A DNA stretch of 64,000 bases from the NCBI RefSeq assembly GCF_905220415.1, contig NC_059564.1, positions 1,190,501 through 1,254,500 on the forward strand, written 5' to 3'. Each line of letters opens with the position of its first letter. The first letter of the stretch is position 1. Positions 49,526 through 55,945 of this stretch are shown piece after piece. The DNA is from Colias croceus (lineage: Eukaryota > Arthropoda > Insecta > Lepidoptera > Pieridae). The notes under the pieces are model-generated. The model was not told the origin of the DNA and did not search any database. It saw nothing but the letters and a program-made list of their open reading frames with translations. The position numbers and the translations under genes were made by a program.

Positions 49526-52500
49526 TACACACACTGACACATACACACATTTTTTTTATTATAACTTCAATAAATTGAGGAGGCACATTTTTTTGCTTGT
49601 TACTATTTATTTTATTACTGTTTATTATAATATCACTAGCTGTCCCGGCAAACGTTGTTCTGCCTTACTCTTCATCATATATGGGTATGAAAAATAGATG
49701 TTAGCCGATTCTCAGACCTACCCGATATGCTCACAAAATTTCATGAGAATCGGTCCAGCCGTTTTGGAGGAGTATGGTAACTAACATTGTGATAGTGGAA
49801 TTTTATTTATAAGATTTTTATAAAATTTTCATCAGGACACTACTATTATCGATATATTAATTTAATCATATTTGAATGGCATGGTTAACCGTTTTTCCTT
49901 ATAATAAATTATTTGGTGTAGTTCAACTTGCCAGCGGTTTAGTTTATGTTAAAAATAATTATTTTGTGGAGCTTAATGTCTTGTATTTTATTTCACTTTC
50001 TACAATAGTACCATCATCATCATGGCGTCACTACACTGTATCTGGTTTTCCTTGCCGACGTGGAACTACTTGCGAGCAAAACCGGGTCGCAGGACACTGG
50101 GCGTGTGAACCTGAGGGGGGAGAGATTGGTGAGTTTTAGTGAAAAATTAATAGCTTTTGGCGGGAAAAAGTTTATGGTGTTTTTTTTTCATAAACAAAAA
50201 TAGGATATCAACAGTACAGTAGGTTGTTGTAACATTTGCACTGCTCTCATTTCAGGGATATTATTTTGTTTGTTTGTTTGTTTTAATTCATTGCACATCA
50301 CTACATTTTAATTGATTCAGTAGGTAATAGAAAGTTCTTAATTATCTTTACATACAAGACTGATTATGTGTCTTGATTATCTTTTACAGGTTCATGGGAC
50401 TATTGCTGTGCTCCGACCCATAGATGCGGTTATAGCGAAGGATTTAGAAAACCTTGGTGAGTATAGATCGATGAAATTAGTGAATGGTTCAATGGTTTAT
50501 GGTTCAAGCTTCGTCGGAGTGCGGGTTCGATTCCAACTCAAACATTTATTTTTCCACTTTCGAATCGTCATAACATATTTTTGACATTTACCACCGATTC
50601 GGAAAGCAGTATTTATGGAGAAGAACCGGCAAGAAACTCCATCTCATGGGAAAATATTGTGTGGATAAATCATGGCGAAATGTACCTATAGGTTATTTAT
50701 ATTTGTTTTTGATACTTAACAATGATAGGTGATCATTCAAAAAATAAGTAATTTGAAGTCATCAAGTTCCAATTAAACATACTTTATTTAGATAGGATAA
50801 AGAAATAAAACACGACATCCATATTATCATTTATTATGAAATACACTACTTATTAACAAAAACTTGTGAAATATAAAAAGGCAAATACAATTAATACAGG
50901 TATAAAAAAATTCGACAACTATAAAAAAGTCTATTAATTATTAACTTTAACCGTAAATAATATAACAATGAAACACAGGTGTTACGTCGGTCCATCAGAC
51001 GAGCAATGGCGTCCTTGCAGCGAGAAATATTATCCCTACCACCAACACAATGTACCGCATCCATCGCTTGGACATCGCGGTAAGAAAAATGCTTCTGAAA
51101 ATAAAACTATTTTTAATTTTATAACTATGGAAAAAATAATTTTAACGTATTTATTCTATGGGTCTGTACAATTTATTGTCACCTGAATTAAATGTCATAA
51201 GGCTGGTTGCAGAGCTTGACCGACCATCAGTGCGTACGTCAGTCTCGCTTGTCATATGTATGGAAATTCATAAAACCGTTCATAGCTAGACCGACCATAC
51301 GCACGCGTATTTCAACTTGTACAACGTGTAACAAGAAAATATGACAATGAATGACGCCTGTATGTTTTTTATCCCTTTCACACCTAACTTGGTCACCCCC
51401 ACAGAAACTTAAACTCTTTCATTTTGTTGTACATTTACATAATCTAAACAGAAAATATTAAGAATTTGTAAAACCGATAATAAAACGTGAATGTCAATAA
51501 ATGATCGAACAATTGTATTAATTTATGAACGAATACACAAACATAAAAATATTTTATCATACACAAATAATAATTAATATTATAAAACAAAATTTTTATA
51601 ATTACGACAGAAGCGATTCGTCCCCGTCCAGATGGACAGCCAAACAAACCAACAGACAGAGTCCGTCCCGGGCCATACTTGCCAGAGGGAGATAGGAAAT
51701 ATTGGGACGATTTATACAAAAATGGACCACAAGCGTATTATGATAAGTACGGGAATCCCTTACCAGGTATGAATGAAACAATAGTTTTAATATTTTTTGA
51801 GGTTTAATATGATTCTTGCGCAATAAATTTAGTTAATTTAAGGTATCAAAAAAGTTTCTTGATAATATTTATAAATATCGACTTAAATCAGAAAATATCA
51901 AAATTTTGCAAATTACAAATCGATCATAGTTTTCTTACATAAAATGATGACATTCTACCAATACCAACTTGTTAACCGTTATTCCAAAGATTATGATGTT
52001 TATTTATTTTTTTGCTATATTTAATGCCACATTAAGTATTATGTTTGAAAAGAAAAAAGAAATTCAAAAATATCCCAAAATGCTGTTATCACACCCAATA
52101 CAACTAAAATCTGGTAAAATTATACCCTCTCCTTTTATTCCATCGATTGTTATGATCAATGAATAAAAAACCATACTAATTAAAATATTATATCATTTTT
52201 AATAATGTTTTAAGGCTACACCCGCGTACCAACAGAATCTCGTCCCCACATAAAATACGAACACAATCCTCCACGACGAGGGTCTGGTAACTGGGTCCCA
52301 GTGCATTATGATGATGAGCCTCAAGCTGCTGGACTTGGTGTTCCTAGGTAACTTATTAGATATTAATATTAACTAAGGCCCTCGTACCATATCTTAAAAC
52401 AGTATGGTATAAGACCATTTTCTGAAAATTGGAATTTGGAACCATATTGGAAATAATACTGCTACTAAAGATCGTTATATGGGGGCAGGAATGTGTTTAT

Positions 52501-53794
52501 TTTTATCATCATCAACACCGTTAATATTATGATGATCGAAATCTTCATTTTCATCATGAATATGATCATAAATTGCGCTACTTAATTCTATAAAATGATC
52601 ATTTTATGCAATTAAGTAGCGCAATTTATATTTAACAGCAGCACTGATAAAATCACAATTATAGAAAAATATTATAAAAATACAATGTCAACCTTAACCA
52701 AATTAAAAAAAAATCTAAATTGTTGTAAAAATAGTTACTATGTGTAAATTATTTCTTACAGGTACTGGCCAATCGCATATTTACACAAAGAGCCACCGCC
52801 AAACACAACATACTTTAGATTCAACGAAACAACACCAACAACAGAGCGATACAACTTTCGTTCAACAACCTTACAACCAGACACACGGACAGACAGACCA
52901 ACAAACGAACTAAATATAGAGAGTAGATCCATGGAAGATCACCACAGAAATGAAAAACGTAGAAACATTTCACAAATCGACGAACTTGATCTTTATGACA
53001 ATTACAACATAACAACAACAACATATAAACCAGAGAGTACAACAACAGAAACAACAAGTACAACAGAAGCTGAATTTAAAAACAACACAATATTCGAATC
53101 ATCTAAAGTTAACGAAAATTTAGATGATTACGAACAAATAAAAGGCTTAGATGATAAACTACATGATTTTACAAGATCTATCGAAGTGTTTGATATAGAA
53201 GACGCGAATTCAAGCGAAAAATCAGCCGATTTAAAAACATTAGAAGCGGAAGAGAAACAAATTGAAGCTATCGGTCGACTTCTAGCTTCAAAACGCGGTG
53301 GAAAGCGAATTTTAGATACGCAAAAACAAGATTTAGAATCCAAAAAAGTAGCTGTTGATAATGATTTTATGGATTTCAACTTTAAAAATAGATTTCCAAC
53401 TGAAAGACGTGGAATAATACAAAGAGTGACAAAGGAAGAATTAAAAGATGTTCTTAATGAAGGAAGTTTAGAAGTTAGCGAAACTACTTTTGTTCGACCA
53501 CCCAGAATATTAAGTACAACGGAAAATATTAAAAAAGCAATCGTTAACGGAAAAGTCTTTTATGACGCAACGATAAGGGATAGAAAAGACTTATTCACGA
53601 ATGCAACAAGAAAAGGAAAGAGTCTACGTTTAGAAGAAAGAGTTCCAATAGTTATAACTAACAGTAACGCTAAAAAGAATATAAGAAGAAATGTTAATCC
53701 CATCAGAAGAGTTAAAAGAGTTTACAGAAAGAGATATAATCCAGAAGAAGTTAGAAAGAGATTGTTAGAAAGGGAAAAGAGTAAGAAAGATTAA
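22918..53794 (+). CDS. Large secreted multi-PAN/apple-domain, low-complexity matrix protein
   Basis: Twenty exons join in phase to 2206 codons plus stop: 22918-23029, 25049-25181, 25628-27921, 38519-38657, 42042-42364, 42764-43087, 44166-44304, 45174-45322, 45860-45998, 46354-46550, 47107-47242, 47713-47871, 48164-48252, 48627-49304, 50009-50128, 50390-50456, 50979-51079, 51611-51766, 52215-52347, 52762-53794. Residues 1-~25 form a signal peptide (core MFYVLILWPVLLASA). PAN domains start at about residues 39, 848, 1110, 1206 and 1318. Residues ~120-847 are Tyr/Gln/Ser/Pro-rich. Residues 1446-1671 are GPSGPNKPSYGPSY-type repeats. Residues ~1672-1767 form an eight-Cys module. The C-terminus is Thr-rich then charged and basic. 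PAN modules bind proteins or glycans; with Tyr-rich repeats this suggests a crosslinked apical matrix or cuticle component. I recognise no named orthologue. AATAAA lies at 53905-53910. Confidence 0.88.
23291..23416. repeat. Perfect 38-bp inverted repeat (hairpin MITE) in intron 1
   Basis: Arms 23291-23328 (starting GCCCCCCTAGCCAAGTGG) and 23379-23416 are exact reverse complements over 38 bp with a 50-bp spacer. The perfect arms imply recent origin. A transcript through intron 1 would form a long stem. Confidence 0.85.
23570..23983 (+). mobile_element. Two tandem Helitron-like copies in intron 1
   Basis: 23570-23810 belongs to the TCCCACCGGAACGGGAACTA subfamily, with a decayed 3' end. 23819-23983 belongs to the AAGCCGGGGCGGACCGCTAG subfamily, with CTAG at 23980-23983. 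Both are in the same orientation as the gene. Confidence 0.8.
24440..24678 (+). repeat. GC-rich dispersed repeat ending in (TTTGA)n-like tail, intron 1
   Basis: A block rich in CCCTTCCAGCCTCCTCCACT and CAAGGGGGGACGCCCTTGCG precedes AATAAAGATAATTTGATTTG. The A/T-rich pentamer tail suggests the 3' end of a retroelement. An inverted tail of the same kind (AAATC repeats) starts at 10990, just after OAZ exon 2. Confidence 0.45.
25049..25745 (+). other. PAN/apple domain 1 (exon 2 + start of exon 3)
   Basis: Exon 2 reads DCFERIAIGEQLPP..., then TTKECEQICKQDKQCQAYDYG. After the splice (GG|T) exon 3 gives GVGAKGNSTCDLSN and later RRIQCEQ. The pattern CF, then ECEQxC, QCxAYDYG and NSTCDLS is the classical PAN/apple cysteine frame. 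Exon 2 is 133 nt, entering in phase 1 and leaving in phase 2. Confidence 0.85.
25745..27921 (+). other. Tyr/Gln/Ser/Pro-rich low-complexity block of exon 3
   Basis: About 725 residues are almost free of Cys, Trp and Leu. The first part is Arg/Pro/Asp-rich (DDRPPSYGP, RRPRPNFRP). The middle consists of YGQS/SYGQ repeats interrupted by Asn. The last third is KPSYG, NNYGSKPSDGYN and YEEKPSYS repeats. A 48-codon unit is tandemly duplicated (27108-27251 and 27252-27395, starting RPYKPS). The composition resembles resilin-like or silk-like extracellular proteins and also FUS-type prion-like domains. The single exon of 2294 nt is uninterrupted, which argues that the frame is genuine. Confidence 0.85.
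27861..27896 (+). repeat. Perfect 14-bp hairpin in exon 3, 25 nt before the donor
   Basis: GTTTCTGCCATACC (27861-27874) and GGTATGGCAGAAAC (27883-27896) are exact reverse complements with an 8-nt loop. It lies in coding sequence (VSAIPGSRYGRN) just upstream of the G|GTAAGT donor at 27922. Confidence 0.7.
27922..28140 (+). other. Possible alternative 3' end after exon 3
   Basis: If the exon 3 donor is not used, the frame continues for seven residues and stops at TAA 27945-27947. AATAAA hexamers follow at 28108-28113 and 28122-28127. This could produce a ~855-residue protein with PAN1 and the low-complexity block only. There is no direct evidence that it is used. Confidence 0.3.
28903..28935 (-). 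mobile_element. Helitron-like terminal remnant in intron 3
   Basis: CTATCTGTGCCCCGCGGTTTTAC corresponds to the terminal hairpin region of the GCTAG-end family, with a mutated CTAG. Only this short piece remains. Confidence 0.45.
29080..29135 (-). mobile_element. SINE fragment (tRNA-like box B), intron 3
   Basis: ATCACGAGGCGGGATTCGG then ACCCGCGTCTTTCGCC matches, in the same orientation, the start of the SINE at 31920-32040. Only the box B side remains. Confidence 0.6.
29331..29495 (-). mobile_element. Non-LTR retrotransposon 3'UTR fragment, intron 3
   Basis: (CTCAAA)n at 29333-29362 followed by CATTCATTTATTCAATTAG and ACCGATTCGGAAAGCAGTAT is the reverse complement of the 3' region of the LINE at 62114-62617. 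A heavily truncated, untranslated piece. Confidence 0.8.
29701..29914 (-). mobile_element. Helitron-like element in intron 3
   Basis: CTAG 29701-29704 begins the reverse complement of the GGCGGACC-end family. It contains a small GC-rich duplication in the terminal region (CGTCCGCTTCGGCCGCGG) and CAGACAGACAG repeats near its 5' end. Confidence 0.75.
30205..30330. repeat. Foldback MITE with GAAGTGAAACTT ends (copy 1), intron 3
   Basis: GAAGTGAAACTTG at the left is inverted as AGAAGTTTCACTTC at the right. Related right-end fragments (AAGTTTCACTTCTGA) occur at about 45693-45712 and 47345-47365 in introns 8 and 11. Confidence 0.6.
30835..31012. repeat. Foldback MITE with GAAGTGAAACTT ends (copy 2), intron 3
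   Basis: GAAGTGAAACTTC at the left and GAAGTTTCACTT at the right are inverted over a 178-bp unit. It pairs with the copy 500 bp upstream, so the two may be ends of one larger element. Confidence 0.5.
31178..31360 (-). mobile_element. Helitron-like element in intron 3, 3' end lost
   Basis: Body CTAACACCGAAATAATTTTTC and 5' end CTTTATAATATTAGTATG match the minus copies at 12731 and 59600. The terminal CTAG is missing. Confidence 0.7.
31911..32040 (-). mobile_element. tRNA-derived SINE in intron 3
   Basis: On the minus strand it has box A-like GGCCGAGTTGGTCAGG and box B-like GGGTTCGTGTCCC, with no matching acceptor stem, so it is a SINE head rather than a tRNA gene. A partial copy lies at 29080-29135. 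Confidence 0.65.
32400..32640 (+). promoter_or_regulatory. Putative internal promoter/5'UTR
   Basis: An arthropod-type initiator TCAGT lies at 32424-32428, about 215 bases upstream of the signal-peptide ATG at 32641. An upstream ATG at 32619 opens an out-of-frame ORF overlapping the main start. The proposal rests on position and the coding exon that follows. Confidence 0.3.
32641..32722 (+). CDS. Alternative first coding exon with signal peptide (shorter isoform or second gene)
   Basis: ATG 32641 opens MNVCVVFFVCLFATVIGS followed by RVILVENAP: a short N-region, a hydrophobic core, and a plausible cleavage site after VIG or IGS. The exon ends A|GTATGT (donor at 32723) in phase 1, the phase required to join exon 4 at 38519 (A+CG makes Thr, giving NAPTCFRRVLAG). 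The product would begin with PAN domain 2 and have about 1387 residues, lacking PAN1 and the Tyr-rich block. Alternatively this is the true start of a separate gene and 22918-27947 is its upstream paralogue. The phase match and signal-peptide form make chance unlikely. Confidence 0.7.
33073..33131. repeat. Perfect 26-bp stem with 7-nt loop, intron 3
   Basis: Arm 33073-33098 (AAAAGAAAACGATATGTAAA...) and arm 33106-33131 are exact reverse complements, with spacer CCCTGAC. The geometry is tight enough for a small hairpin RNA, but no conserved miRNA seed is recognised. Confidence 0.8.
33154..33756. mobile_element. 603-bp MITE with ~100-bp imperfect TIRs, intron 3
   Basis: The left end CCTTAGACAAACGTACGTAA pairs with the right end CGTTTTGCCGTTTGGCTAAGG. 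Inward, GGAATAGAAACTGCTA.. TGACATAAGC.. CTACCAACGACG is mirrored by CGTTGTCGTTGGTAG.. GCTTATGTCA.. CTATTCC. No transposase frame is present. Confidence 0.7.
34092..34286 (+). mobile_element. Helitron-like element in intron 3
   Basis: It runs from TCTATACTTACTAATAATA to CGGGCGAAGCCGGGGCGGAC-CGCTAG (CTAG 34283-34286). The body contains ACCGATTTTGATGAAATTTG. Confidence 0.85.
34621..34809 (+). mobile_element. Helitron-like element, complete copy with TC...CTAG ends
   Basis: This is the cleanest copy in the window: A|TCTATACTAATATTATAAAG at the 5' end and GTAAAACCGCGG-AGAACAG-CTAG|T at the 3' end, with a short GC-rich hairpin just inside the terminus and no terminal inverted repeats. A-T insertion, 5' TC and 3' CTRR are the Helitron hallmarks. 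Confidence 0.88.
34956..35186. mobile_element. 231-bp MITE with AACCGACTTCAAA ends
   Basis: Left AACCGACTTCAAA and right TTTGAAGTCGGTT are exact 13-bp inverted repeats. The interior includes ACTCCGAGGTTTCTGAACC. The open frame over it is incidental. Confidence 0.75.
35808..35970 (-). repeat. ~165-bp dispersed GC-rich repeat (copy 2 of 3), intron 3
   Basis: Reverse-complement copy of 10650-10812, from AAGCTATTGCATAGCTTCTA to CGAGTGCCACACGTC. Confidence 0.8.
36357..38155 (+). mobile_element. Large (~1.8 kb) Helitron-like element with internal minisatellite, intron 3
   Basis: Its 5' part (ATATCGATCCTGAACCC, (GTTTGTCT)n) matches the starts of 4785-5075 and 40034-40506. Its 3' end is GCGGACGAAGTCGCGGGCACAG-CTAG (38152-38155). 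The middle holds a ~130-bp tandem array (37056-37842). It ends ~360 bases before exon 4. Confidence 0.65.
37056..37842 (+). repeat. Minisatellite, about six units of 111-140 bp
   Basis: Units begin GGGGTAAAAGTGGGAAT at 37056, 37187, 37298, 37434, 37567, 37707 and 37839 (the last partial). Each ends ATCAAAATCGGTTCATCCAT. Units 3 and 4 are nearly identical. The array is nested in the Helitron-like element. Confidence 0.85.
39111..39345 (+). mobile_element. tRNA-derived SINE in intron 4
   Basis: A tRNA-Gly-like head (TTCC in the anticodon loop position, box B GGTTCGATTCC) is followed by the body GGCAAATATTTGTGTGATGAA shared with 4028-4290. The expected acceptor-stem pairing is absent, so it is not a functional tRNA. 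Confidence 0.8.
40034..40506 (-). mobile_element. Helitron-like element with (CAGA)n tract, intron 4
   Basis: CTAG 40034-40037 is followed by TTTCCGCCCGCGACTCCGTC. The distal part GGTTTGGTATCGATCCAGTA is the inverse of 4840-4870. Confidence 0.8.
40507..42041. other. Rest of intron 4
   Basis: No further exon or clear repeat is seen. A GC-richer patch at 41065-41150 (TTGCGCGAGCGCAG) is unexplained. Confidence 0.35.
42764..43087 (+). other. Exon 6: His/Tyr/Gly-rich linker with a 30-bp tandem duplication
   Basis: The exon encodes a hydrophilic linker (NHYSHHDSHYNNQNHKSYS) and a tandem repeat DYQSLGKG[H/Q] at about 42919-42977, where a 30-base unit is repeated almost exactly. It enters and leaves in phase 1 and could be skipped without a frameshift. 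Confidence 0.8.
43433..43695 (+). repeat. Two degenerate upstream copies of the exon 7 acceptor side
   Basis: 43627-43695 repeats CAAACCCCGTAG, the acceptor, then ACTGCTCGTCCCGTCGCAGC and GCGGGCATGTCG almost identically to 44150-44198, before diverging and reaching a stop. 43441-43490 is an older copy (CATCCCGTCTGCTTATCCTG, TCGCAGCGCAGGCA). Confidence 0.8.
43740..44101. mobile_element. Tc1-type MITE, second copy, in intron 6
   Basis: It shares long stretches with 1809-2214 (for example GCTTCTCTAATGTGA and ATGAAAACATAATCTTAAAC) and keeps the right end CCAACAGTGGGACACTCTG followed by TA. The left terminus has decayed. It lies between the duplicated exon 7 fragment and exon 7 itself. Confidence 0.8.
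44500..44595 (+). repeat. MITE-like repeat with CACAATAGA palindrome, intron 7
   Basis: Third copy of the family at 1165 and 12112, with the core palindrome interrupted by TAATGA. It lies between exon 7 and the array of donor-like copies. Confidence 0.65.
44615..44870 (+). repeat. Four degenerate tandem copies of the exon 7 donor side, intron 7
   Basis: The exon 7 end (44284-44310, TGTGTCTCCTATAGTTACAA|GTGAGT) recurs at 44624-44655, 44701-44733, 44786-44813 and 44831-44863. The first two keep an intact GTGAGT donor and form a ~76-bp tandem unit. The last two are broken. Confidence 0.75.
45860..46550 (+). other. PAN/apple domain 4 (exons 9 and 10)
   Basis: Exon 9 (45860-45998, 139 nt) reads ECFWHVRSGSAISGSAAKAA, then LGACEAECIRAHTFFCRGFSFR. 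Exon 10 (46354-46550) reads RFEAPTIGDDLANCILTSS, then a Gly-rich stretch and GRGCEPALYDD. Cysteine spacing is as in PAN. Confidence 0.87.
46690..47140 (+). repeat. ~215-bp tandem duplication covering the exon 11 acceptor
   Basis: Unit 1 (46690-46905) and unit 2 (46906-47140) share GACCCTTGAGTAACCCCATT or GATCCTTGAGTAAACCCATT, then TACAATAAAATCAA-type text, then TTATAGAATGC and TACGACAACWCAGYC. Unit 2 contains the real acceptor (AG 47105-47106). Unit 1 has a decoy (TATAG|AATGCTTCTTGTAA) that would give Q-C-F-L-stop. Confidence 0.8.
47107..48252 (+). other. PAN/apple domain 5 (exons 11-13)
   Basis: Exon 11 (47107-47242) reads QCYLQYDNSAKLTHSAIRG, then DRACGKACTDAPFRCLSFSFT. Exon 12 (47713-47871) reads ANAPPDTDNCLLSEIRLFDL, then FNGQCWRKVYGQ. 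Exon 13 (48164-48252) is a short Pro-rich linker. The frame was set by phase: the longer open frame over exon 12 is a shadow. Confidence 0.85.
48627..49304 (+). other. Exon 14: Gly/Pro/Ser/Tyr repeat block
   Basis: It holds tandem units of 15-22 residues of the form DSGPSGPNKPSYGPSYIP (about 48735-48975). These are followed by GPTGP, RPIRPIGPTGP and a Lys-Pro-Tyr-rich part (YKPSYKPVPEPYKPIRKPYK). The exon is phase 1-1, so skipping it keeps the frame. The repeats are extended and proline-rich, as in structural matrix proteins. Confidence 0.87.
49337..49560. repeat. (GAAT)n, retroelement-like tail and (CA)n microsatellite, intron 14
   Basis: GAATGAATGAATG at 49341 precedes a short retroelement-like body (TACTCTTTAATCTTTATTG). 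A (CA)n run lies at about 49491-49521. Short open frames here are products of the microsatellite. Confidence 0.6.
49636..49822 (-). mobile_element. Helitron-like element, CGGGACAGCTAG family, intron 14
   Basis: CTAG 49636-49639, then CTGTCCCGGCAAACGTTG. The body ATTTCATGAGAATCGGTCCA is shared with 3830-4010 and inverted in 55262-55445. Confidence 0.85.
50009..51079 (+). other. Eight-cysteine module (exons 15-17)
   Basis: Exon 15 (50009-50128) reads SGFPCRRGTTCEQNRVAGHW then ACEPEGGEI. Exon 16 (50390-50456) reads GSWDYCCAPTHRCGYSEGF. Exon 17 (50979-51079) reads WCYVGPSDEQWRPCSEKYYP. The Cys pattern FPC, TTC, WAC, YCC, HRC, PWCYV, WRPC with many aromatics suggests a compact disulfide-bonded extracellular domain. 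I do not recognise it as a named family. Confidence 0.8.
50510..50645 (-). mobile_element. Non-LTR retrotransposon 3'UTR fragment, intron 16
   Basis: ACTCAAACATTTATT and ACCGATTCGGAAAGCAGTAT are the reverse complement of the 3' region of the LINE at 62114-62617, also seen at 29331-29495. It starts ~55 bases after the exon 16 donor. Confidence 0.75.
51195..51315. repeat. Dispersed repeat fragment, intron 17
   Basis: GGCTGGTTGCAGAGCTTGAC and CTAGACCGACCATACGCACG are GC-rich compared with flanks and contain two related GACCGACCAT motifs (about 51218 and 51290). Probably a MITE fragment; the family is not established. Confidence 0.4.
52568..52629. repeat. 62-bp near-perfect palindrome, intron 19
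   Basis: ATAAATTGCGCTACTTAATT is mirrored by AATTAAGTAGCGCAATTTAT around the centre AAAATGATCATTTT, with two mismatches per 31-base arm and no loop. It could extrude as a cruciform. Confidence 0.8.
52762..53794 (+). other. Terminal exon 20: Thr-rich, charged and basic C-terminus
   Basis: After RYWPIAYLHKEPPPNTTYFR it has Thr/Glu-rich stretches (TTTTYKPESTTTETTSTTEA, likely O-glycosylated). A Lys/Glu-rich region of helix-forming character follows, then a basic tail with RRVKRVYRKRY and EEVRKRLLEREKSKKD. RRVKR and KRGGKR could be proprotein convertase sites. TAA is at 53792-53794. Confidence 0.85.
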
Positions 53795-54310
53795 GAAAGT
53801 TATTTTAAGGTTAAATATTGTCAGTTTGACTTAAATATGGGTTTGGGTTGAATTGACGATGATTAGTAGTTAGGTTAGGTTTATTTTTAATAAGGCATTT
53901 TGTAATAAAACGTTTTGAGTAATTTTGCTTGTATTTTTTGAATTTTTTGTTACTTGGAGTTTATTTTTCTACAAAAGTATTAAAATTCTGGAGAAAATTA
54001 TTTTTTATCATAAAGATCAAATACATATTGTCATAATAAATTATAATTTTAGAAAGGTTATTTTTTGTATGTGTAGATTAATATTATAATCAATACTCAA
54101 TTAATAAATTTTTTACGCAAAATTATGAGAAATGTACTTTTAAAATAATATGGTAAGGTGTATACGTTATAAAAATAAGTGATATATGCAGTTACCGGAA
54201 AGATTGTATTTTTATTTAGATTTTAAGAGTAAATGGCATTTTATTTAAACTGAGTTTTATTTTACCCTGAATCCATAAATATCAGTAGACATATTACGTA
54301 CTTAAACGTT
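53795..54310 (+). other. 3'UTR and downstream flank of the large gene
   Basis: AATAAA at 53905-53910 is the first polyadenylation hexamer after the stop, about 110 bases downstream. Further AATAAA occurs near 54102. No other feature is seen. Confidence 0.5.
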
Positions 54311-54311
54311 A

Positions 54312-54960
54312 CTAGCTTTCTGCCCCTGGCTTCGACAGCTTTGTCTAAAAAATTATATACTAACCTTCCTCTTGAATCACTCTATCTATTAAAAAAATCG
54401 CATCAAAATCCGTTGCGTAGATTTATAGATCTAGACACGCGGCAGTGTGTCAAGCCGAGTTCAAGCGAAGAGAACTGGCGAGCAGCAGCCGTGTGTATAT
54501 TTACACGAACCATTTCGAGCCACTTTTCACCCCCTTATAACTCGAAAATTATTTAAGTTAAATAAACCAAATTTGGTACATATCAAGTTTTACATACCTA
54601 CTGTTTATATTTTGTGAGGTTCTAAAAACTAGCCTCATCAAATTATGGGGTTCAATAGGTCATTAGTTGTTTGCTTTGTGAAAATAATTATATTATTCAA
54701 ATTAAAAAAGATATTTTGGAATAAACATTGTTCTCTAAGGGAAAATAAAACAATTGAGTTTTCAGTCAACCTAAGAACTTAATACATCTTTGTAAATAAA
54801 TTTCTGGACTGTCTGCAGAACTTGGCACACATTTAGATCTCATTTCTTTTTTTGGCAAATTAAGTCAACGATTGAACTCGGCTCCAATTTTTACATTTAT
54901 GTTTTTGGTGGGATTTAAGCATACATAGGGACATAGGGACAAATAACAACTGCCGATAGA
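54312..54960 (-). mobile_element. Helitron-like element split by an insertion
   Basis: CTAG 54312-54315 through CGCATCAAAATCCGTTGCGTAG (to about 54422) matches 7797-7982. The remainder (GGATTTAAGCATACATAGGG) resumes at about 54908. The intervening ~485 bp carry AAGCCGAGTTCAA (54453) and inverted TTGAACTCGGCT (54873), so a TIR element has probably inserted. Confidence 0.6.
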
Positions 54961-55261
54961 ATATAAAAACTTATTATAGAAATTAGGTATTAAAATTTGA
55001 TCAATAACTAACACTATGCATTACTATAATAATATATAATATGCATTTTTACAAGAAAAAGCTTGGACACAATAGTGTTGAGTTTTTTTTAAATTTTAAA
55101 TTGTCATGTGTTGCATATTATTAACTTGATTAGGTAGTCATTATTAATACAATTCCTTTTTACTTAATTGTGTAATGAATAATAGAATTATAATAATAAA
55201 CCAACTCACGGTTTTCAATTAGCATTAAAATAGAGTTCATGATATTATGCATAAGGAATCT

Positions 55262-55657
55262 ATCTAATATATAAAATTCCCCTGTCACAGTGTTTGTTAC
55301 CATACTCCTCCAAAACGGCTGGACCGATTCTCACGAAATTTTGTGTGCATATCGGTTAGGTCTGAGAATCGGCTAACATCTATTTTTCATACCCCTAAGT
55401 GATGAAGAGTAAGGTACATAGAACAACGTTTGCCGGGACAGCTAGTACTAATATATATTACTAAGCAGATGAGTTTGTTTGTGTGGTTGAACTTGTTGAT
55501 CTCAGGAACTACTGATTCGAATTCGAAAATTTGCCAAAAAAGGCTCGGTTATTATTTATAAAACTTAACGCTACGACCAATAGGAGCAGACAAAAGAAAA
55601 TATTTGCACATTAAAAAAATATTACTTTTAAGAACAGACGAAGTCGCGTGGTTCAGC
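55262..55657 (+). mobile_element. Two tandem Helitron-like copies
   Basis: 55262-55445 is the CGTTTGCCGGGACAG-CTAG copy (CTAG 55442-55445). 55448-55657 is a more decayed copy of the GAGTTTGTTTG...GACGAAGTCGCG family ending CAGCTG. Confidence 0.75.
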
Positions 55658-55737
55658 TGTTTATATTTTTGTATTTAGGCTTTTGAAATAAAACATAGAG
55701 ATATATCATCGTAATTTAATAATAATTCAAATTTCAC

Positions 55738-55945
55738 TATACTAATATTATAAATGCGAAAGTAACTCTGTCTGTCTGTTACGTCACGCCTTAACTACTG
55801 AACCAATTTGCATGAAATTTGGTATAGAGATATTTTGTTAGCCGAGACAGGACATAGGAAAGGTTTTATCCCGGAAATCCCACGGGAACGGGAACTATGC
55901 GGGTTTTTCTTTGAATGCGCGGTCGATGCCGCGGGTGGAAAGCTA
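55738..55945 (+). mobile_element. Helitron-like element
   Basis: It runs from TATACTAATATTATAAATGC to GATGCCGCGGGTGGAAAG-CTAG (55942-55945) and includes TCCCGGAAATCCCACGGGAA. Overlapping open frames on both strands are incidental. Confidence 0.85.

Noticed and set aside
49479..49697. Open frame with (TH)n repeats
   Set aside because: Product of the (CA)n microsatellite.
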